Positions 47,968 to 56,428 of a stretch of DNA of 64,000 bases are shown in pieces. Source of the stretch: Schaalia suimastitidis DSM 15538 (GTDB lineage: Bacteria; Actinomycetota; Actinomycetes; Actinomycetales; Actinomycetaceae); NCBI RefSeq assembly GCF_000429105.1, contig NZ_AUBF01000007.1, forward strand, positions 1-64,000, in the 5' to 3' direction. The position numbers and the translations under genes are program-made. Each line of letters starts with the position of its first letter. Position 1 is the stretch's first letter. The notes beneath the pieces are model-generated. The model was not told where the DNA came from and made no database searches. It saw nothing but the letters and a program-made list of their open reading frames with translations.

Positions 47968-49146
47968 CTATGCGAGGCGTGCTCCTTGGACTAATGCCTG
48001 CAACTTCGCCCAGGCGATCTGCCAGTGGACACGCCCGCCAAGACCACAGTCTGTTGAGGCCACAACGCGCTCGTCGCCAACAATGTCCGCGAATTGGCGA
48101 ATACGCTGTGCGACAAGCTGAGGGTGTTCTACCACATTCGTTGAATGAGAGACGACGCCAGGGATCAAATACTTTCCGTCTGGCAGAGTAATGTCTTTCC
48201 ACATTTCCCATTCATGCGCATGGCGCGCATTAGCTGCCTCAAAAGTCAGGCCATTGGCGTTGACCTGTAAGGCGAGGTCAACGACCTTTTCGAACTCTAA
48301 ATCTGTGGAGTGCGGACCATGCCAGGAACCCCAACAGACGTGGTAACGCACTAGGCACGGGTCAATCCCGCGCAGTGCATAGTTGAGTGCCTCAATGCGT
48401 ACTTGCGAAAATGCGCGGTAATCTTCCAGGGAAGGCTCCACTTTGAACTGGTCCCAAGACTCAGCCAAATCGGGCGCGTCAATTTGAACAGTAAGGCCAG
48501 CATCCGTAATGGCAAGATATTCAGTGCGCAACGCCTCAGCCCACGCCCACACGGCTGCCTCATCATCCTCATAATACGCATTGCCAATGCGCGCAGCCGA
48601 GGCCGGAGACAAGGAGGCGATGAAGCCATCGGAGGCATCGCGACCTGCACTGTTCAATGCTGTGAGGGTTGCGTGGATATCACGGCGAACGATCTTCTCA
48701 CCGGTGTATGTTATTTCGCCAGTCACAACAGGCCATACGGGCGGTGGGGTTGTCGCTAGGTGAATACCTGAGGTGGGGTCCCAGTAGGCGTCGGCAAATG
48801 CCACCCAGTCGCGCCGGTCAAGCATGTGATCAAGAACGAGGCGACCTGAACGGTTCGTTTTTGGCTTGACCGGTTGGGAAACAATTTCCAGGCCGGAAAA
48901 ACGTTCGAAGGAATAGCTCCACCAAGCGCCGTAGTCGACTGCGTCAGTCATTGCGTGACCGTATTCGCCATCGTTGACAATGTCGATACCAATCTCGACT
49001 TGACGGGCCACGACTGCTGTCGTTTCTTCGGTGACGATAGTCGCCAACTCGTCGTGGTCGATGACGCCGTCTTTGTAGCGTTGATTGGCCTCAAGAAGCC
49101 GCTGGGAGCGGGGGAGGGAACCGACGTGGGTGGTTTTCACGGACAT
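47968..49146 (-). CDS. Cobalamin-independent methionine synthase II family protein
   Basis: A 392-residue TIM-barrel protein of the MetE C-terminal/UROD superfamily: KTTHVGSLPRSQ at the start, VNDGEYGH, VQIDAPDLAE, a His-rich HVCWGSWHGPH and STDCGLGGR near the end (zinc ligands His, Glu, Cys expected). Members include stand-alone methyl or alkyl transferases; full MetE is twice as long. Substrate unknown. Start at 49146 follows AAGGGG. Confidence 0.85.
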   Translation of the reverse strand: MSVKTTHVGSLPRSQRLLEANQRYKDGVIDHDELATIVTEETTAVVARQVEIGIDIVNDGEYGHAMTDAVDYGAWWSYSFERFSGLEIVSQPVKPKTNRSGRLVLDHMLDRRDWVAFADAYWDPTSGIHLATTPPPVWPVVTGEITYTGEKIVRRDIHATLTALNSAGRDASDGFIASLSPASAARIGNAYYEDDEAAVWAWAEALRTEYLAITDAGLTVQIDAPDLAESWDQFKVEPSLEDYRAFSQVRIEALNYALRGIDPCLVRYHVCWGSWHGPHSTDLEFEKVVDLALQVNANGLTFEAANARHAHEWEMWKDITLPDGKYLIPGVVSHSTNVVEHPQLVAQRIRQFADIVGDERVVASTDCGLGGRVHWQIAWAKLQALVQGARLA

Positions 49147-49290
49147 TGACGAAGCCCCTTCCGGTGATCTGCAACGCCTTCAGCCTACGGGGCTGTCTGC
49201 CGCATTCGTATCGCGTCCACTACATGAGAGCCTGAGGAGGCGCCGCCTCGCTAATCCTGCATGATCGTCTTTAGGGATCTGACACAGCGT

Positions 49291-49346
49291 CCACACCTTG
49301 GCTTAAATGCCCGAAAAGTCATCCAACACTTAGGCTTAAGGGCACG
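49291..49346. promoter_or_regulatory. Direct repeat upstream of ilvD
   Basis: CACACCTTGGCTTAAATGCC (from 49292) and CAACACTTAGGCTTAAGGGC (from 49324) share ACACYTNGGCTTAA and lie 32 bases apart, three helical turns, 25-80 bases before the ilvD start. The spacing suits a dimeric regulator. The gap from the divergent MetE-like gene is 223 bases and must also hold that gene's promoter. Confidence 0.45.
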
Positions 49347-49369
49347 TAAAGCAAACAGGAGAGACGCAT

Positions 49370-51250
49370 ATGAGTAGGCAACTGCGATCTGCAACATCCA
49401 CCTCGGGCCGCAATATGGCTGGTGCTCGCGCCCTATGGCGAGCAACTGGGATGGGAGACAGCGATTTCGGCAAGCCAATTATCGCAGTCGTCAACTCCTT
49501 CACCGAGTTCGTTCCAGGCCACGTTCACCTGCGCGACGTTGGCAAACTCGTCGCAGAGGCAATTGCAGAGGCAGGTGGTGTTGCCAAAGAAATGAACACC
49601 ATTGCCGTCGATGACGGTATTGCCATGGGACACGGCGGCATGCTGTACTCTCTGCCATCACGCGAAGTCATTGCGGACTCAGTGGAATACATGGTCAACG
49701 CGCATTGCGCTGACGCCATGGTGTGTATTTCGAATTGCGACAAGATCACCCCTGGCATGTTGATTGCCGCGATGCGCCTCAATATCCCGGTTGTTTTTGT
49801 CTCCGGCGGACCAATGGAAGCGGGTAAGAATATTGACCCTACCACCATCGTTGGTCCCGCGACCACCGGGCATGGCAACCTCATCACCGTCATGAATGCC
49901 ACCGCTAACGATTCCATCACTGACGAGCAGCTACTTGCCATTGAGAAAGCAGCCTGCCCCACCTGTGGATCATGTTCGGGTATGTTCACCGCGAACTCTA
50001 TGAACTGTTTGACAGAAGCCCTTGGTTTATCTCTGCCTGGCAACGGCTCAACCCTTGCCACACATGCCGCACGACGGGACCTTTTCGTTGAAGCTGGACG
50101 ACTCATCGTGGACCTATGTACCCGTTACTACACCAACGAGGACGACTCTGTGTTGCCTCGTGCCATTGCCACCGAAGACGCGTTCCACAACGCCATGACC
50201 TTAGATATGGCAATGGGTGGGTCGTCAAATACGGTCCTTCACTTGCTTGCCGTCGCGCATGAAGGTGGCGTCAACTTCACGATGGACGATATCGCGCGCC
50301 TCGGGCAATCAGTGCCGTGCCTGTCAAAGGTTGCCCCCAACCACAACGACTATCACATGGAAGACGTTCACCGTGCAGGTGGTATCCCACGGCTGCTTGG
50401 CGAACTTGATCGCGCTGGACTCTTGCGTCACACCGTCCACGCGGTACACGCACCCGACCTTGATACGTGGCTTTCCCAGTGGGATCCCCGCGCCGCCAAC
50501 CCCAGCGGTGACGCACTGAAATTGTGGCACGCTGCCCCTGGGAATGTACGCACAACTGAGGCATTCTCCACCTCAAATCTGTGGGTCGATCTGGATTTGG
50601 ATCCGGTGGCAGGTTGCGTGCGCGACGTTAACCATGCCTACACCGCCAACGGGGGCCTTACCGTTCTTTCTGGCAACCTCGCCCCAGAGGGCGCCATTAT
50701 CAAGGCTGCTGGTATCGACCCGGAGCTTTTCCACTTCGAAGGTCGCGCCCGCGTGATGGAGTCTCAGGAAGAAGCCATTGATCGCATCCTTGACAAGACC
50801 GTTGAGGCAGGTGACGTGGTCGTGATCCGATACGAGGGGCCAGCTGGTGGGCCAGGTATGCAAGAAATGCTGTACCCAACGTCCTTCCTCAAAGGACGAG
50901 GCCTAGGCAAAGCATGTGCATTGATTACCGATGGTCGTTTTTCGGGAGGCACCTCTGGTATCTCTGTTGGCCACATTTCCCCTGAGGCGGCCGACGGGGG
51001 GCTGATCGGCCTCGTAGAAGATGGCGATACCATCATTATTGATGTCACCGAAGGCCTGCTTCACTTGGATGTGTCGGAAGAAGAAATCGCGCGGCGACGC
51101 GCAGCCCAAGAAGCACGCGACAACCCGTGGACCCCTCTGACGCGCAAACGAACCGTTTCGCCTGCCTTGCAGCTCTATGCCGCCACCGCCATGTCCGCCT
51201 CCCACGGCGCTGCCCGTGACGTTAACCGAGTGCTCCGCAGAAAGGGCTGA
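49370..51250 (+). CDS. ilvD: Dihydroxy-acid dehydratase
   Basis: A 626-residue iron-sulfur dehydratase of valine, isoleucine and leucine synthesis. Cluster ligands lie in [10 protein letters not shown] and [20 protein letters not shown], and [10 protein letters not shown] and [20 protein letters not shown] in the C-terminal half are standard. AGGAGA precedes the ATG at 49370. cimA follows after 2 bases, so the pair forms a branched-chain amino-acid operon. Confidence 0.97.
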   Translation: MSRQLRSATSTSGRNMAGARALWRATGMGDSDFGKPIIAVVNSFTEFVPGHVHLRDVGKLVAEAIAEAGGVAKEMNTIAVDDGIAMGHGGMLYSLPSREVIADSVEYMVNAHCADAMVCISNCDKITPGMLIAAMRLNIPVVFVSGGPMEAGKNIDPTTIVGPATTGHGNLITVMNATANDSITDEQLLAIEKAACPTCGSCSGMFTANSMNCLTEALGLSLPGNGSTLATHAARRDLFVEAGRLIVDLCTRYYTNEDDSVLPRAIATEDAFHNAMTLDMAMGGSSNTVLHLLAVAHEGGVNFTMDDIARLGQSVPCLSKVAPNHNDYHMEDVHRAGGIPRLLGELDRAGLLRHTVHAVHAPDLDTWLSQWDPRAANPSGDALKLWHAAPGNVRTTEAFSTSNLWVDLDLDPVAGCVRDVNHAYTANGGLTVLSGNLAPEGAIIKAAGIDPELFHFEGRARVMESQEEAIDRILDKTVEAGDVVVIRYEGPAGGPGMQEMLYPTSFLKGRGLGKACALITDGRFSGGTSGISVGHISPEAADGGLIGLVEDGDTIIIDVTEGLLHLDVSEEEIARRRAAQEARDNPWTPLTRKRTVSPALQLYAATAMSASHGAARDVNRVLRRKG

Positions 51251-51252
51251 CC

Positions 51253-52869
51253 ATGAATACACACGTAGCCCTCTACGACACAACCCTGCGTGATGGCGCC
51301 CAACAAGAAGGCATATCGTTGTCAGTCGCCGACAAAGTGGCGATCTTGCAGATTCTTGACAAGTTCGGTGTGGACTACATCGAGGGTGGATGGCCGGGCG
51401 CTATCCCCAAAGACACCGAGTTTTTTGCGCGCGCAGCCACCATTGAACTGCGTCACGCGCGCCTGGCCGCATTTGGTTCCACTGTCCGGGCAGGTATGTC
51501 CGCCAGTGAAGATCCGCAGGTGATTGCTTTGCTTGACAGTGGCGCCCCAATTATCACCCTGGTGGCAAAATCAGACCCGCGGCACGTGGAAAAGGCACTA
51601 CGCACCACATGTGAAGAAAACCTTCGCATGGTCCGTGACACCGTGGAGTATTTGACGGCAGCTGGCCGCGAAGTCATGGTGGACCTTGAACACTTTTTCG
51701 ATGGACTCAGTGCCGACCCCGAATACGGCCTTACGGTGATGATCGAGGCCGCGCGCGCGGGTGCTGTGGCGGTCATTCCATGCGACACCAATGGGGGCAA
51801 CCTCCCCACCACGGTGGGGAGGATTTGCACACAGGCCAGGGAGCGCCTCGACAATGATGGACTGAGCCACGTCACGCTGGGCATCCATACCCACAACGAC
51901 ACGGGTTGCGCAGTTGCCAATGCGATGGCAGCAGTTGAAGCTGGGGCACGCCAAGTGCAAGGCACCATTAATGGGTACGGCGAGCGTACAGGAAATGCGA
52001 ATCTGCTGACCTGTGCGGCCAATATCGAATTAAAAACGTCCTTTGACTGTTTGCCGGAAGGCCACCTTGACCAGCTTGATCATGTGTCGAATCAGATTGC
52101 TGAACTGGTCAATATCGCGCCGCACCCGCGCGACCCATATGTGGGCCGTAGCGCTTTTGCTCATAAAGCAGGGTTACATGCGTCAGCGATCCGCGTTGAC
52201 CCTGACCTGTATCAACATATCGACCCCGCTGTGGTGGGTAACGATATGCGGATGCTTGTCTCCGAAATGGCAGGCCGCGCTTCGATTGAATTGAAAGCGC
52301 GGGAGATTGGCGTGGACCTGTCCAGCCAAAAGGAGGTGTCGGCCCGCCTTGCCGCTGCAGTCAAAGCACGCGAAGCACAGGGTTACACCTTTGACGCCGC
52401 TGATGCTTCTTTCGAGTTACTCCTACGTGCCGAACTTGGACAACTTCCGTCTTTCGCCCGCGTGGAGTCGTGGAAGGTGATGACACAGGAGATTACTGGG
52501 ATTAACGGTGAGCCGTTCACTCAGTCTGAGGCGACCGTCAAATTACATACGGATAAGCGGCGTATCCGCACCGCAGAAGGCAATGGCCCTGTCAACGCCC
52601 TTGATCGGGCTTTGAGGCACGTGTTGACACGAAATTACCCCGAGGCCGGATCCTTCAAACTTACTGATTTCAAGGTACGTATCCTCGAAGACATCAATGT
52701 TGGCACGGATGCGACGACACGTGTTCTTATCACGATGACTAATGGCGATACGCAGTGGACTACCGTTGGGATTGGTACGGATATTATCGAGGCCTCCTGG
52801 GAAGCGCTGTATGACGCCTACACGTGGGGACTTCTTCATGCGGAAGTCACCTCCCTGCTGGAACAATAG
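51253..52869 (+). CDS. cimA: (R)-citramalate synthase
   Basis: A 538-residue enzyme joining pyruvate and acetyl-CoA to citramalate, a threonine-independent route to isoleucine. The HMGL/isopropylmalate-synthase barrel has LYDTTLRDGAQQEG near the start and GIHTHNDTGCAVANAM (metal ligands HxH), and the C-terminal regulatory LeuA-type domain is present. The YIEGGWPGA motif is characteristic of CimA over LeuA. Coupled to ilvD. Confidence 0.93.
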   Translation: MNTHVALYDTTLRDGAQQEGISLSVADKVAILQILDKFGVDYIEGGWPGAIPKDTEFFARAATIELRHARLAAFGSTVRAGMSASEDPQVIALLDSGAPIITLVAKSDPRHVEKALRTTCEENLRMVRDTVEYLTAAGREVMVDLEHFFDGLSADPEYGLTVMIEAARAGAVAVIPCDTNGGNLPTTVGRICTQARERLDNDGLSHVTLGIHTHNDTGCAVANAMAAVEAGARQVQGTINGYGERTGNANLLTCAANIELKTSFDCLPEGHLDQLDHVSNQIAELVNIAPHPRDPYVGRSAFAHKAGLHASAIRVDPDLYQHIDPAVVGNDMRMLVSEMAGRASIELKAREIGVDLSSQKEVSARLAAAVKAREAQGYTFDAADASFELLLRAELGQLPSFARVESWKVMTQEITGINGEPFTQSEATVKLHTDKRRIRTAEGNGPVNALDRALRHVLTRNYPEAGSFKLTDFKVRILEDINVGTDATTRVLITMTNGDTQWTTVGIGTDIIEASWEALYDAYTWGLLHAEVTSLLEQ

Positions 52870-54042
52870 GTGCAGGTGGACAACGAAACGATGTCTGGAA
52901 TGGTCGACGAGCAACTCCGCGGCGAATATACACCTCCGGGCCATGATGCCTACGGTGTTGACGTCGGGGTGCTTGTGCGTGGTGAGGCAATCGTTCAGGC
53001 GCGTCTCAGTGGCACGCTTGCCGAGGCCATGGGACCTGCGCTCTGCTCGCAGGCACAGTCGGTGTTGGTAGGCGCTAGCCGTGAGGCACCGGTCGCAGAT
53101 TTGCGTGGCAGGCTTGCGCCGGTACTTGCGTCCGCACAAGCTGAAGCCGGGTGCGCAGGTGCGCATGCGGCGGGTGAGGAAACGGCGTGGCAAGCGTTAG
53201 GGGGCGACGCCTCGTTAATTCGCGCAGAAGAGACTATCGCGATAGCTGTTAGGCGCGCACTGGTCGGTGCGTTGTCGTGGACCGACATTGACTTTGACGT
53301 CATTTGCGGCCCCATGCTTGATCCGCGCGTCAACGTGGCGCTGGATGAAACCCTGGCTGAAAAGGTCATGGCTGGGCAGCGTCGTCCACTGATGCGGCTG
53401 TGGGATTGGGAAGGCACTCAGGTTGTGATCGGCTCCTTTCAGTCCTACGCAAATGAACTCCAACCCACGGGCGTGGACAAGCATAATGTCATCGTTACGC
53501 GGCGTATCAGTGGTGGCGGCGCCATGTATATGGAAGCCGGAAAATGTGTCACCTTTTCGCTGATTGTTCCAACTGCACTTATTGAAGGGATGAGTTTTGA
53601 ACAGTCCTATCCCTACCTTGACCAGTGGGTAATGGAAGTACTGGCATCATTGGGGGTCAATGCCCGCTATGTGCCGCTGAACGATATTGCCTCTGACCGG
53701 GGAAAGATTGCTGGAGCAGCACAAAAGCGATGGGCGAAAGGCTTTACGCTGCACCACGTCACCATGGCGTATGACATTGATTCTGGCGCAATGAATGAAG
53801 TGCTGCGCATCGGGATGGAGAAGATCCGCGATAAAGGGACACGCAGCGCCGCAAAATTCGTTGACCCACTCACGCGGCAGATCGATCTGCCGCGTGAAAC
53901 GGTGGTGGAGGCTTTCCGTACCTACTTCATCAGCAAGTATAGCGGGCGCGTGTCAGCGTTGACGGACGCAGAAATTGCCGAGGCCACCGACCGTGTCCGC
54001 ACCAAATTCGGTACCGCAGAGTGGACGTTCCGACTGCCTTAG
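52870..54042 (+). CDS. Lipoate-protein ligase family protein with N-terminal accessory-like domain
   Basis: A 390-residue protein. From about residue 140 it is a BPL/LplA catalytic domain: NVALDETLAEK, RLWDWEGTQVVIGSFQ, VTRRISGGGAMYME (the RRxSGGG motif), GKIAGAAQKRW with the catalytic Lys. Residues 10-125 (EYTPPGHDAYGVDVGVLVRG, ARLSGTL) resemble the LplA accessory domain, which normally lies at the C-terminus. It ligates lipoate to lipoyl domains. Start GTG 52870 adjoins the cimA stop; GTG 52876 and ATG 52891 are alternatives. Confidence 0.83.
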   Translation: MQVDNETMSGMVDEQLRGEYTPPGHDAYGVDVGVLVRGEAIVQARLSGTLAEAMGPALCSQAQSVLVGASREAPVADLRGRLAPVLASAQAEAGCAGAHAAGEETAWQALGGDASLIRAEETIAIAVRRALVGALSWTDIDFDVICGPMLDPRVNVALDETLAEKVMAGQRRPLMRLWDWEGTQVVIGSFQSYANELQPTGVDKHNVIVTRRISGGGAMYMEAGKCVTFSLIVPTALIEGMSFEQSYPYLDQWVMEVLASLGVNARYVPLNDIASDRGKIAGAAQKRWAKGFTLHHVTMAYDIDSGAMNEVLRIGMEKIRDKGTRSAAKFVDPLTRQIDLPRETVVEAFRTYFISKYSGRVSALTDAEIAEATDRVRTKFGTAEWTFRLP

Positions 54043-54121
54043 CTCAGCTGAACACGCTGCCCTTTCGTACTTGTAATCTGGGTTGTGGACTTTCTGGCTG
54101 CCTGAGGCAGGCTGAATGTGG

Positions 54122-54823
54122 TTAATGCCGCGCACCAAATATTGCCGTGCCCAGGCGAACACGTGTTGCACCTTCGGCGATCGCCCATTCTAAGTCGCCG
54201 GACATACCCATCGATAAGGTAAGACTTGTCGGGTCAACACCGATGCGCTCCGCAGTGTTGTCGCGCAGTTTCCGCAGCACGCTGTACGCGGTGCGCACAG
54301 GTTTTTCTTCTGGCGAGTTCAGACCGACCGTCATATATCCGTCGAAGCGAAGATGTGCGCTGTCCATAATTGCATCGACAAAACGGAGTGCCTGCGCAGG
54401 TGCCACCCCTGACTTGGTGGCTTCGGCGGAGACATTGACTTGGACAAGGACCGGCAGCGCAGTGTTCAGGCGTGCATCTAAACGGTCAATCAGGTCAATT
54501 CGGTCAATAGTGTCAATGGCATCGACGCATCGTATCGCGTGGTTTATTTTGTTGCTCTGAAGAGGACCAATCAAGTGGATGCGTGCAGCGTTGCAGCGGC
54601 GGATTTCAGCCAGTGTTGCGGTGGCTTCCTGTACGCGGTTGTGTCCCAGTAATACCGGTAATCCTAGTTGCTCTAACGCTAGGGCCGCGGCGTAGCAATC
54701 TTGTGGGCTACGGGTTTTGACTGCCAGCTGAAGTTCGATGTCGTCGGTTCGGCCTGCTGCCTGCAGGGCGGCATCAATGCGTTCACGTGCGGACCTAATT
54801 CCTTGAAGGATGCTCACCCACAC
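54122..54823 (-). CDS. YggS family pyridoxal phosphate homeostasis protein
   Basis: A 233-residue single-barrel PLP-binding protein: LQLAVKTRSP with the PLP lysine (Lys36, in place of the common AVSKT), HLIGPLQSNKI, VLVQVNVS, LSMGMSGDLEWAIAEGATRVRLGTAIFG at the end. YggS proteins buffer PLP and amino-acid pools and show no known enzymatic activity. GTG codons at 54823 and 54817 are both possible starts. Confidence 0.92.
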   Translation of the reverse strand: MWVSILQGIRSARERIDAALQAAGRTDDIELQLAVKTRSPQDCYAAALALEQLGLPVLLGHNRVQEATATLAEIRRCNAARIHLIGPLQSNKINHAIRCVDAIDTIDRIDLIDRLDARLNTALPVLVQVNVSAEATKSGVAPAQALRFVDAIMDSAHLRFDGYMTVGLNSPEEKPVRTAYSVLRKLRDNTAERIGVDPTSLTLSMGMSGDLEWAIAEGATRVRLGTAIFGARH

Positions 54824-55037
54824 AGCCTACGGTATTGGGTCAGAACTGGGCAGTTGATAAAGGCCGTTGCGACAAAGCCGTCAGATCTGGGTGGCGCGCG
54901 ATAATCTGCATCGCAGTATTCAAGGATTCACATTGATGGGGTGAAGGTGCCTGCTGCGCCACTATTGTGTGAATATCAGGGGAAAATCAGGGATATTTCG
55001 CGATGCGCCTGTCCCGGTCAACCGACACAATGGAGCT
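54824..55037. other. Spacer between yggS and yccF
   Basis: About 210 bases between divergent genes, holding their promoters by position. I see no clear -10/-35 pair, hairpin or repeat. Confidence 0.3.
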
Positions 55038-55427
55038 ATGAGGACCTTGCTCAATATTGTGTGGTTAGTTTTTGGCGGCTTGTGGCTGTGGCTGGGCTAT
55101 ATTCTGGCGGGGATCGTTGCGTGTATTTTCATTATCACCATTCCGGCGGGGTTGGCCTGCTTCCGTATTGCAGGCTACGTGCTGTGGCCTTTTGGTAGGC
55201 GCGTTGTCGAACAGCCGGGGATTGGTGTTGGCTCGTCGCTGATGAATATTGTGTGGTTCCTGGTCGCAGGTCTTTGGCTCGCGATTGGGCATTTGACGAC
55301 AGCTGTTGCAATGTTCGTGTCAATCATTGGAATCCCCCTGGGTATTGCCAATATTAAAATGATTCCGGTGACGTGCTTCCCCTTTGGCAAGATGGTGATT
55401 GATGACCGCAATGCGCCGATTATCTGA
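55038..55427 (+). CDS. YccF domain-containing membrane protein
   Basis: A 129-residue membrane protein made of two YccF repeats (MRTLLNIVWLVFGGLWLWLG and LMNIVWFLVAGLWLAIGHLT), each with an IIxIPxGxxxxxIA motif. About four membrane helices. Function unknown; the family is widespread. Start at 55038 fits the conserved N-terminus; GGAG is only two bases away. Confidence 0.9.
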   Translation: MRTLLNIVWLVFGGLWLWLGYILAGIVACIFIITIPAGLACFRIAGYVLWPFGRRVVEQPGIGVGSSLMNIVWFLVAGLWLAIGHLTTAVAMFVSIIGIPLGIANIKMIPVTCFPFGKMVIDDRNAPII

Positions 55428-55439
55428 GGGATTTTGCGT

Positions 55440-55949
55440 ATGCGTGCGCCCGATGGGGGAGATGAAATAGGCAGCGCAGCGAGTCGAGCACTGTCCGTTT
55501 TGCAGTGTGCGGGTGTGCCGTTTGTTGTGCATCAGTATGAACACGATTCCCGTCGGCATTCCTTTGGAGATGAAACCGTAGAGAAATTGGGTGTGGAGGT
55601 CAGGAGGGTCTTTAAAACCTTAATGGTTCGTTGTGTTACCGACGAATACGTGGTGGCAATTGTTCCAGTGAACATGCGCTTGTCCATGAAAAATATTGCC
55701 CGCGCTGCCGGTGTTCGCGGTGCCGACATGGCCGAAGCGGCAGTTGCACAGCGTAGGACAGGGTACGTCGTTGGCGGTATTTCTCCACTTGGCCAGATCA
55801 GGAGTCATCGCAGTTTCATCGATGAATCGGCTTTTGATTACCAAGCCATCGTCGTTTCGGGTGGCAAACGGGGGCTTTCAGTTGAGCTGTCACCTTGGGA
55901 TCTTTTAGAGCTGCTCGATGCTGATGTGGCGGCGCTGGGAACGACCTGA
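55440..55949 (+). CDS. YbaK/EbsC family aminoacyl-tRNA deacylase
   Basis: A 169-residue editing-domain protein: VPFVVHQYEHD, RVFKTLMVR, AIVPVNMRLSMKNIARAAG and TGYVVGGISPLGQIRSHRSFID match the YbaK (Cys-tRNA(Pro) deacylase) group, with the catalytic Lys in KT. It clears mischarged tRNA in the cytoplasm. Start at ATG 55440 behind GAGGGA; the TTG two codons earlier is less likely. Confidence 0.92.
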   Translation: MRAPDGGDEIGSAASRALSVLQCAGVPFVVHQYEHDSRRHSFGDETVEKLGVEVRRVFKTLMVRCVTDEYVVAIVPVNMRLSMKNIARAAGVRGADMAEAAVAQRRTGYVVGGISPLGQIRSHRSFIDESAFDYQAIVVSGGKRGLSVELSPWDLLELLDADVAALGTT

Positions 55950-56428
55950 CGTAGCGGTGCGGTGTCAAAGACTGACGAGGCGGCCTGTGGTGACGTTTCT
56001 ATGTGGCGGTATTGCAGGTAGTGAGGGCCAGCGACAGCAGTGGCGGAATGTCCGCTGAGCGGTTGTCCGTGCGGCGTTTCATAGTGACATAAAGTGACAG
56101 ATTGTAAGATCTCATGCCAAATATCCACTGAGCTGGGATAATGCAAGCGTCTTGCGCTTTGTTGTGCCCGTATGTCTATTGTGAAACTAGCGCAAATTTA
56201 CCGATTGGTAACGCCTTGCTGAGTAAGTCTATTGTTCATGTTGTAAATATGTGCTACTTTTCTGTTTGACTCACTGAGCTTGCTGTGCTCTGACCGTATA
56301 TAGAAATGTTATAACGACAGTTTTTTGTTATTGTCTGACAAGCTCATCTCTTTGTCCACTTGGTAAATATTCGCTTAATGTCCCCATTCCGTCAAAGGCT
56401 GTCCCTACTCTTGTCGACAGGAAACACC
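55950..56428 (+). promoter_or_regulatory. AT-rich leader region of the pilus operon
   Basis: 480 bases without a gene. The second half is the most AT-rich non-IS stretch of the right half of the window. It holds the palindrome TTACC-GATT-GGTAA (56198-56211) and the near-palindromic ATAAC/GTTAT pair around a T6 run (56311-56331). Promoter elements are expected near TATATAG (56298-56304), but no -35 is spaced to match. The palindrome could be an operator for pilus phase or growth control. Confidence 0.45.

Noticed and set aside
54043-54121. CTGCCTGAGGCAG as a terminator between lplA and yggS
   Set aside because: The arms leave almost no loop and the stem is too short to support a call.
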